This document shows positions 10,201-20,100 of a DNA stretch of 36,316 nucleotides, piece after piece. The stretch comes from Isotricha intestinalis (lineage: Eukaryota; Ciliophora; Litostomatea; Vestibuliferida; Isotrichidae). The position numbers and the translations under genes are program-made. The notes beneath the pieces are model-generated. The model had not been told where the DNA came from. It ran no database searches and saw only the letters and a program-made list of their open reading frames with translations. Location of the stretch: the NCBI GenBank assembly GCA_023807065.1, contig JAJJLU010000500.1:1-36316 (forward strand), given 5' to 3'. Position 1 is the first letter of the stretch. Each line of letters starts with the position of its first letter.

Positions 10201-10972
10201 TGACTTTGATTTACAAAATTCTACTCAATTTACAAAAATGGTAATTGATAATAAAATAGTAGGATTATTAATTGGAGATAAATTAATAAAAAGTTTTGAA
10301 AAAGAATTAGAAACATCAACTAATGGAAGATATTATAAAGAAATAGAGATTTTATTCCAAGATTCTAAAAATAAATATTTAGATGATTTATTTATAACCG
10401 AAGAACTTATTGGAGAGCATAATATCAATTCTTATATTTTCTATATTCAACAAATTTTAGAAAAAGAAAAAAATATTATATATCAATTTCAATTAGAAAC
10501 AAAAGAAAACACTATAAAAAATTTTATATATCTTTATCATCCTATTAATATCATTGAAAATATGAATTATCAAGAAAGTTATCTAAAGAAAATTTTAAGA
10601 GAAAGTTCTCAAATTTTTATAAAATCAAATTTAATTTCAGAAAACGAGAATTACATTAATATTACTTTATCAATTAATCCAAAACCTTTTATTAATTTTT
10701 TCAAAAGTAATATTTTTTCTTTAAAAATTAAAATAAATGAAGAATCAAATGATTTTATTTGGATTGGTTTAAAAGAATTTTTAATCACTGATTTTTCAAA
10801 GGAAACAAAAATGAACTTTTCTTTTATATATTCAATAGATACTTTATCAGCAGATGAATTTGATTTAAATCAACATAATCTAAATCAATTTTTATATGAA
10901 GTAACTCTTAATCCATTATTAAAAACAGTCACATTTACAAATATTTTAAAACCTATTTATAATCAAAATTAA
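7265..10972 (+). CDS. TRAPP complex subunit 8 (TRAPPC8/Trs85-like)
   Basis: This 1235-residue protein resembles TRAPPC8, the subunit that defines the TRAPPIII complex, a Rab1/Ypt1 exchange factor acting at ER-Golgi membranes and in autophagy. The N-terminal segment near residues 22-62 (FIPCGIVYS, then LTPSEFMRPFGDL) matches the start of the family as I remember it. Near 275-330 a second family block appears (LLTNDEINAL, then INFRDSIIKF and a Phe-rich NIFSNKFK). It is followed near 350-375 by the helical LYLLCFLLFYLRDY segment. The C-terminal half looks beta-rich, as the trafficking-type domains of TRAPPC8 are. There are no membrane segments or signal peptide. The frame is uninterrupted, begins at ATG in an A-rich leader and ends with TAA. 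No partner gene of the complex is nearby. A profile search would settle the assignment. Confidence 0.8.
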   Translation: MSENDKLNNDDKRGEYFTKWVQENFIPCGIVYSTDKIKEILKKNNLTPSEFMRPFGDLNNIPFKIQINDYNSTINDFKIDFFDSEDFDENNTNLEFYLYNCLKHNNNIPKFSLENTYKNISDITSEMNYYAFNYFNEMEKVIIEHCYFCESELYQQPFCSVYLVSINDDIETIKNMKNKYPLLLRDTYEKNISTLILVFNDKSNEENFLQDNNIILKNLKIIKSLFNNEEVIYFEINGSKTKNLENNNIFKKYIHRLELYGKYFSEGESKIVEKGILLTNDEINALKTNINAFIQINFRDSIIKFAKKIIDSTPQKDKNIFNIFSNKFKLIECEHYYTKKFIKPEKDLYLLCFLLFYLRDYKNSLFYLEKLENKIKKLCERLECSIVQLKIILKYICSDKKKIDFKEAIDLYVSYRVRLSNKIPNRLKYYGTFRAFIILLKLLEDYDLEKAFRIMNDYDDLFRNFCCKLFQPLLYEKRSFYYLFFEKPSLRKFIFEILITTAKYFNQNYESSLIRLTYQLNGLKYIYKILKFNEITNPNYTLSFLDLKKFICYNLTIFCEQLNYLDSNFQILHNNISLYEVLEGQIFDSKGKSVYDLSNTGEDKKVAELFSKLIKFFQKNKDFLQNYSIPKIDQTSLILIKEGDLLISNNKTPSNYYESFSKFSIPVTNKKYSLLSNEDLYILKLTDMITNKKQYGNYFIKKEHIINKDEEIIIHFDLINPLPIDIFAEDIHPIIENENLVECEHVKSSLQPKIRKTVLLKIKFKEIGKIVILGISLNIFSNIRVKTYFKYPLKHSYLYDNYEKRSEDENLVIVQPKKRKRRKFSSAHRINYKDKEKNYSFEILEKDLNINISIPYLNEGIHLYQYELFYLPIKIINKYRAKIKKFTIFLNSIQNTIICPNYIYKQIDLNEEKLIQIPIIPKILGNNYLNIVIKFESLSEDIEIKSYMIKIVTHKSINIQVCDILMEKENLFERRRIIFDFDLQNSTQFTKMVIDNKIVGLLIGDKLIKSFEKELETSTNGRYYKEIEILFQDSKNKYLDDLFITEELIGEHNINSYIFYIQQILEKEKNIIYQFQLETKENTIKNFIYLYHPINIIENMNYQESYLKKILRESSQIFIKSNLISENENYINITLSINPKPFINFFKSNIFSLKIKINEESNDFIWIGLKEFLITDFSKETKMNFSFIYSIDTLSADEFDLNQHNLNQFLYEVTLNPLLKTVTFTNILKPIYNQN

Positions 10973-11107
10973 AAAACTATAATTATTTAAACTTAAACAA
11001 TAATAAATAAAATTATTATATTTTAATTAAAATAATTATGAGATTATATTTCCAGAAATTATTTAATTAATATAAAAAAATACAAAAAAAAAATTATTAA
11101 TAAAAAA

Positions 11108-14100
11108 ATGAAACAGAAAAAAGGTGATATGGTCGATCGAGCAGAAATCATAGACGATCCAACAAAAAAATACCAAGAATTAATGAAAATTCAAGATGAA
11201 CTTGGACAATTAAGTGATTTAGAAAAAAATCTGAAAATATATTTTAATCAAATTGTACAAGAATTAAATTCATTAACAATCCATGATCCAGAAATTAGAA
11301 AAAGTGATACTGTTGATTGTATAATAATTTACTTTGACAAAATAATTGAAGAAATAAATAATACATATTTAAAATACTCTTCAACAGTAAAAGAAAAATT
11401 ATATTATCTAATATATGAAATTTCCAGAGTTTTTTATGATTACATTCACAGAATGAGAAAATATAATTACTCAATTAAAGGAGCAAAATATTTAGTTTGG
11501 ATTTTATCAATTTTAGAAAGTAATATTGTATTATCTCATATAAAATATATGAAATGGAGAATTGCACTTTATATTGAATTAGCTTTAATCTATGAAGATA
11601 TGAAAGCTTTTAAAAGTGCTTATAATACTATTACTCAAGGAATTAATAAATTAAATGAATTAAAAAATATAGAAGAACAAGCTAAACCTTTACCTGAATA
11701 TATGCAAGATATTTTTATTGAAAATTTTAAATATTTAAAATATGCTGAATTTAAATATGGGATTTTAAGTGGTGCTTTGAACTTAGATTCTTGGAAAAAA
11801 AAATTAGAAGAGACTTTTAATATACAAAATTCTGACCCTAGTAAAACAAATCAAAATGAAGTTTTAAATAGAAATGTTTGTGCTATTAATTCAATGTCAA
11901 ACTTATCTTATTATCATTCAATTGTCAATCATGATGGTTTAAAATTAGATTGGAAAACTAATTTAGTTCAATATGTTTATTCTTTATTAAAAAATGATAT
12001 AGAAAATATTAAAAAAGGGATTTTAGAAAGAATAGATAGAAAAAAAAGAGATATAGAATTAAACGAAAAAATAAAACAAAATGAAAAAAATTATGAGGAT
12101 ATTTTAAATGAAGCAATAAATGCAAATAATGAAAAAAATGTAACAAACTTCAGACAAAGTTCTTTAAATGTACCAATTGAGATTCATATTGAATTATTAA
12201 AAGAATGTTATGATTGTAAATTATTTAATGAATTTATTGAATTAAATGATTCATTAAGTATAAGAATAAAATATAGAGAAGTAGAAATGCCTTATGTAAG
12301 TGAAATTGATATTCAAATGAGTTCTATTCAATATGCAAATATTCCTTCAAAATATGAGAAAATACCTTTAGACTTAAATATTAATGATTATAAAAGACAA
12401 ATTAAAAATTTAAGAGAAGAAGGTAAATATATAAAAAGAGGTGAAGAAGAAAAAAATGAAGATAAAACTGATAAAAATAAAAAACAACCTCCACCAAAAA
12501 AAGATGCTAAAAAAGACGCAAAAGGAGGAAAAAAAGGAGAAAAAACTTATACTGATGATGCAGTTCCAAATCCTTATGAAAAAATAGATAATATGGAACA
12601 CAATTTTGTTTATTTATTATTAAAAAGATCACATAATCCAAATAATGCAATTGTAAATTTAAGAGTAATAATGTCAAATGATGTAAAAATAAAAAAGGAA
12701 TTAAATTATAATGAAAGAGCAATAGCAATTCCAATAAAAACATATAAAGATAATTTATATGAACCAGAACAAAAAATTGATATTAATGCAATTAATAATA
12801 AATATTTACCTTATTTAATTATTCAAAAAGGAGTTTCTGGTTCTTTACAAAATGATAATGAAAAATTAAGTGCAATTATTGATGTTTATCCTTTAATCAG
12901 TAATTGTCCTTATGCTGCTCCAATGATGAATTATATTAAAATTGAACCTGAAATTACTATTCCTGGAAAAAATAATGATCCTAATTACATTGATTATAAT
13001 TTTGATCATCATTATATTAATTTTACTTACAAAAATGATAAAATATATTATGTCATTGAAAGAGAAAGTGAAATTATGAGAAATCTATATGAATTGGAAA
13101 ATTCTTATGTAGATATTAATGATGGTGCACCTAATGATAATAGTAATAAAGTGAACGATTTTTTGAAATTAAATTTTTCTTTTGAAAAACTAGATTTATT
13201 AACCACTTGGATCTATAATGCCTTACAAAGTGAATGTGGAGATTATTTTTTGGAAAAAAGATCAAATTTCTTATATGATATTTGTATTTTAGTTTACAAA
13301 AAATATTTAAAAAATTTCTTATATAGAATAGAATATTATTACCAAATTCAAAATGAATTAGAAGAAAATTTCTCAAATGATATATTAAATCATATAAATT
13401 CAATGACAAATAGTATTTTTAATACATTATATTGTACACATTATATTTTATCAAAAATAAAAGAAAAAGATACAATTATTTTTGCTTATGTTTCATTACT
13501 TTTGGGAGATTATTGTGAAAGAACAGGTAATGTTGGAACAGGAGTTGTTGTTTTAAGGGAAACTTTAGAATATATTGAAAAGAAAAAAGAAAAAGAAGAT
13601 ATTTATGGTTTAGATAATAGAGAAAATAAACAAACTTTTACTTCATTTACTTGTGATAATAATAAAATATTTAATTTAAGTAATGAAATAAATTCAAAAT
13701 ATGATGACTATGTAAAAATGTTAAATAAAAAAAGAAGAGTAAATTATAAAAAACTTACAGGGACTGGAGTTTCAAAAATTGATAATGATGTAATTAATGA
13801 AGAAGATTTTGAAGTTAATTATTTAGAAGATGAATATACAAAATCTTTATTGCCAAATGATAAAAATGAAAATAACAAAAAACCATATGATGGAAAAAGT
13901 ATTTATTTGCAAGATCCTGATAATGCAAATAATTTAAAAGTTAATTATCAACTAACTGAATATGAAAATGATTTAAATTGTTTATATATAGATTTAGCAA
14001 TGAAGTATTATAGAATGTATATTAAAAGTGGAGATGGAATTTTAGAAAAAATGGAAATATATAAAAATAATGGAAAACCATTAAATAAACCAAAAAAAAA

Positions 14101-17100
14101 GCAATTACCAAAAATAAATTTGCCCGAGAAAACTTTAAAAAAGTTAGATATAATTAAAGGTGCTACTGCAAAACAAGTAAAAACTAATATGGAATATTTA
14201 AAACATTCATTACAAGATGCAGGTAAATTACAACCAGATAAACCAATATTAACAAAAAGTGAAAAAACTATGAAATTATCAATTTCAAAAAATTCATATT
14301 TAATGGCTTTATTTAATTCAACTATGGCTTTAATGAGACCATTAAATAAACAAGATCAAATTTATCTTTTAAAAAGTGCTGATGAAAATATTGCTCAAGC
14401 TTTAAAAGAAGAAACAGAAAGATATGAATATTATCTTAAATATTTCTTTTATATTAAATCATTAGAAAGATTTAATGTTAATTCAAATCAAAAATCATAT
14501 TATTATTACCCTTATAATTTATTATATAAACCTATTATGATTGATAATGTTGAAAAAATTCCAGAACCAATTTTAATTCATAAAACTTCTCAAACATGTT
14601 CTTTTATTTTCCCTTTAATTAAAATAAAAAGAGATCAATTAGATAAAGTTAATCATAATATTTCAAAAATCAAAATTTATGGACAAATTTCAACAGGTTC
14701 CAATATAGTCCAATTAAATAATACAACTTTAGAAAATACGAACAAACTTTACCCAATAATTGAAGCAGTTACAATACCAAAATTAAAACAAAATGAAAAA
14801 TACATTTTTGCTTATGCTGCTTTTGATAATGATGATACTATAATAAATACAATTGGTCAAACTTCAAAAGAAATTGAATTATATTTTCCTCTTCCTATTC
14901 ATTATGTTTCTTATCAAATGTGTAAAATTGCTTTTGAATATAAACATTATTTAATATGTAAAGAAAGAGCTAAAGTTGTTTTTAATTATTTTACTGAAAG
15001 AAGTGATATTAAAGATATTAATTTAGATAATAAAAGCAATACTGTTTTATTCTATAAATTGAAATATGATTATATTTTTAGAAGTTCTTTATTTGAACTT
15101 GAAGGTATTGCATATTGTTTTTATTATTTTGCAAAAAGTTGTATTTTAATTAAACAAAATGAACATTTAATTGATAATAAAATTGAAAGTAATGTTGTTA
15201 AAAAACAAAAGAATTTAATTAAAAATTTAAATGTTTTAAATCTTGGATTAGAAATTGCAATATATTTAAGAAATTATAGACTGATTAAAATGTTTGTTGT
15301 AGAATTATATAATATATTATTCCAATTAATAAATAAAAAAAATTTATACAAAGAGTTACTTAACTTATTTATGAAAATGAATCTAGGAATTAATATAATT
15401 CCAAATGAATGTTGGGATATAACATTAAGAAAAGTTTCATCATTAGTAATGTACTCAATATTTATTTTAGGAAATATGATAAATGAAAGTGATATCATAA
15501 AAAAAAGTTTATCAATGGAAATAGGAATCACAAAGAAAAAATATTATCCTTTTAATTATATATATTTACAAAAAGAAGAAGAAGAAGTAAAAGATGGGAA
15601 AAAAGGAAAAGATGCAAAAGATAAAAAACCAGAAAAATCAGCAAAAGCAACCCCAACAACATCAAAAGAAAAAGGAGAAGAAAACAATGAAGAAAATCCT
15701 CCTCAAGCTAAATTTAAAGAAATAACAAATTCAACATTAAAAGATATTGAAAGAGAAATATATGAAATAGATGATTTTATATTAAGTTGTGGTGATTATA
15801 ATGAATTAATAAAATTAAAATTAGAATCATATAAGGCTATTTTAGATAAATTGAATTCTGAATTAAATGGTTTATCTTCTTCTTCAAATGCAAAAGATCC
15901 TAAAAAAGATGCTAAAAAAGGTGATGTTGTTATTGATGAAAATAGTAAAGATTTATATCCAAATTTGCAAAATGAAATTGAAAGATATAAAGGTTATATT
16001 AATGATTTAATTGACATTTGGAGCGGATTCAAAAGTGAAGGAATTAAATATGTTCAAAAATATATTACAAGTAATACTCAAAAAGATAAATTTTATGAAT
16101 ATTTAGATAAAATTATGAAAAAAACTATTGAAAATTTTATTGGGTCTTTATATGCTACAAGTTCTTCTTCTGATCCAAAAGATAAAAAAGGTAAAGATGC
16201 TGGAGGAGTAAATTCTAATTTTACTGAAATTTTACAATTAGTAGATCAAATTCAAATTAATCAAAATGATATTGAATTTATTCAAAATATCTTCACCCAA
16301 AAAATATCATTTTTGACACAAGATATTTTATATAAAATGAAAGTTAGAATTCATGATTATTTAAATACTATTAAATTAGAAATGCCTCATGATAAAGTTA
16401 ATCAAGATTTGGACTTTGAAAAAATGGGAAATGAAATTGAAGAAAAATTTTTTGGATGTATTGTAGATAAAGAAATGCTTCCTCCATATGATACTCTATC
16501 TAAAAATGATATTATTGGTATAAAAGAAAAGTTATTTTGGATTGGAGATATAATTTATAATAAAGGAGTTATTTTATATTATGATTTATTACAAACTAAT
16601 CATAATGAAATGTTAAATTATGATTTCAATAATTTTTTCAATTTTAGATTATGTGATATTAAAAAAATCGATAAATATGCAGAAAAAAAAGAAAATGATG
16701 ATTTAAAATTAATTGATATTAGATTAGGATATTTCAATAAAAAAGACATTAAAGTAGAAGAAAAAAAAGTAGAACCTGAGGAAGAAGAAAAAAAATTAGA
16801 CCCCAAAGATAAGAAAAAATTAGATGACAAAAAGAAAAAAGCAAAAGATGCAAAAAAGAAAGATGGAAAAGATAAAGAAGAAGAAGTAGAATTAGATCCA
16901 TTCGATGATTTAATAGATAGAAATTTATCAGAAAGAAGTTTAAAATTAAATAAAGTTTTTGAAAAATTTGCAATGGCATCTTTATGTATAAATGACGTAG
17001 AAAATTATTGTCATCTTGATAATTTAATTAACTTTGTCTACAACATTATTTTATATGATATGTTAACTCCATATTCTTGTTGTGATGAAATTATTGTTCC

Positions 17101-20100
17101 AAATGAAGAAGATGATGATGAAACAAATCCTTATAAAAAAGTTGATAATAACATTTGGATTTATTTAAATATTATTGCTGAAGTTGCAATTAATAGATTA
17201 AGTTATTTAAAAAAAGGAAATTTACCTTATAGTGAATTCGACTATAATTTAGAATTATCAAAATTAAAAAGTTTAATAACTGGAGAAAAATACAACTCTC
17301 CTGTTGCGAATTTTAATTCTCTTTCTAAAAACGTTAAAGTGAATTCAAGTAAAATTGATGAAGAAAATTTATTAAATTCATTAGGAAATTATATTAATAT
17401 AGATGTTTATATAGAATTTTTAATTTTTGTTATACAATGTACTTATTATAAACAAAAATGGAGTATTTTATCTGATTTAATTGTTAAATTTAATACAATA
17501 ACAAATGAATTATTTTCTCAATTTACTCTTGCTTTCTTAATAGAAGCTCAAAAAAATATTTATGATAAAGCACATTTAAATACACAAAACAAACAAAATG
17601 AATTAAATCATAGAGTTGAATTATATGAGAATTGGAAAAATTCAAGAAAAAATAAAAGACAGCAATTAATAACGGGAGAAATTCCTCCTGAACAAATAGA
17701 ATTTGACAGAGATTATTCAATTTTATCTAAAGAATTATTTATATTTAAATCTATCAGTGATATGTATCGAACTGATAAAGAAAAAAGTGAAAATTTATAT
17801 AATTCATTTTTAAATGATGCTAATAATGCTTTAAAAGCTGTTGATGCATGTAGAAAAAAATATGAAGATTATCAAATTGAAATTATTTCTATGAAAAAAT
17901 TGAGATATAATTTCAACACGAATTATAAAGAATATATTAGTAAACTTAAAGCTATTAATTATTTACAAAATAATATGATGGGAACTTTTAAAAATTGTAT
18001 TCAAGTATTGAAAAAAAGACAAGAAAATTATTTATTAATCCAAATTATTTATGAAATGAGTTTAATTATGTATTCAATTGGAGATGAAAAAAACAGGAAA
18101 AATTCAGAAGTATACTTTAGTGAGGCTATTGATACTGTCTTCCAAAAATTATATTCGATTAAAGGATTTAGAGATATTAAATTTGAAGATTATATAAATG
18201 CAAAAGGAGATAAAAATATATTTGTTTTACCATCTTTTTGTTATGCGATTCAGATTTTACACAAAATGGCAAAATATTGTTATGATAATTTACTTTATAA
18301 TCAAAGAGAATGCGCTTTATTTGCTTCAAAAATTTGTTTTAATATTTTAAATAATATAATTCCAAATCCAATGATATATGCTAAATTTGGAACTTTTAGG
18401 TTAAATGAAATTAATGGTAACATTGATATATTCTCAAGTAAATTTAATATAAAAGTTCCTGATTTATTAATTTCTCTGATTGAATTAGTTGAAATATTAA
18501 TTTCTTATAATGATTATGAAAATACTTTACCAATGCTTTCTCTTGCTGAATATTTAGCTTGTGATATTTGTAAAAACATTAATTATACTCTTTATAGTAG
18601 AATTTTAAAAGTTATTTGCTTAGCAGAAATTGGCTATATTAATGAATCAATGATGGTTTATTATAAAATAATGAAGAAATATGATATGCCTTCATATCTT
18701 CCTTTAGGTTATAAAGAGTATTTTGTTGGTAAATATGCTAACTTAACTCATAATGAAGATAAAATTAATTATTTCAATAATATTCCCCCAGATGATCAAA
18801 ATAATATAAATGCAATTAATAATTTAATTAAATTACAAGCAGATGATGAATTAAAGAAAATGCTAGGTGGAAATTTATATTATTATTTACAATATGGAAA
18901 ATTAGTTCTATTATATAAAGTATATAACAAAGATAATTATGTGGTATATCCAGAAAGAAATAATTTCTTAGACCAAAGAAGTGAAATTTTTATAAGATTA
19001 GAAAAAGAATGTAGAGAAAATATAGATATATTATCTGCATATGAAGATATATGTTTCTTATCAAATTGTGAAAAATTAATAAAAATATATGATTTAAATT
19101 ATAATGAAAATTTGCCGATAGTGAAAAATAGAATAAATGAATTATGTGAAAAATACAGATTAACCAGTGATGATGTTAAAACATTCATAACACCAAAATT
19201 TAATAAAAACGATATTGAATTATCTAAAGAGCGTTATGAATTAATATTTAATTACCGTTTATTATTAAGTAAAGTATTTGAATGTCAAGGATTATATTTA
19301 CAATCATCAATGGTATTATTTAAAGCAATAGAAAACTTTAAGAATTTATCAAAGGGAGAATGCAATAAAATTTTAAATTTCGATAATTCTGAAGATACTA
19401 ATTTTGATTTTAAGCCTTCAGAAATCTCAATAGGAGGAGGAGGAGCAGCAAAAGGAAAAGGTGGAAAAGACGCTAAAAAAGATGCCAAACCTCCAGCAAA
19501 TCCAAAAAAAGATGCTAAAGGTAAAAAGGATGATAAAAGTAATATTCCTGAAGGAGAAAATGTCGATCCTGATCTTCAAATAAAAAATTTAATGAAAGAT
19601 ATTTCTAAAATAATATATAATGATGAAAGAATTATTCCTAATTCAGTTTATTGGTTTAAGTTACATTACTATCATTTAGTTAATTTATTTAAAATGAATA
19701 GATTTGATGATGCTTTATTTGTTATTAAAAAAATAATAGATAATTCTGATAAAATTGCAGATAATTATTATTATATTAGAGCAAAAGAAATTGAAACTAT
19801 GATTTATATTCAAAGATATGAAATTCCAAAAAGTGAAAAAGTTATAAATGAAATAGCTGAAAGGGGAAAAATCAATAATATAAATGATTATGAAATATGT
19901 GCTTTTTATAGTAATTATGCTGAATATTTATATAAAGAAAAAAATTATGATTTAGCAGTTAATTTCATTAAAAATGCTAGAAATATATTATGGGAAAAAT
20001 ATGCTAATTTTAATTATTTAATTCTTCCTCAAACTTTATTTTCAAAAAAAGTTTTAGATAATTTATATATAGATAAAGAAATGTTAAATAATTTAATAGA

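Noticed and set aside
19285..19488. Several short minus-strand frames within the CFAP54-like gene (for example 12410-12743, 16618-16979, 19285-19488).
   Set aside because: They are antisense to the Lys-rich cassettes or helical blocks of an intact gene and have no starts or features of their own.
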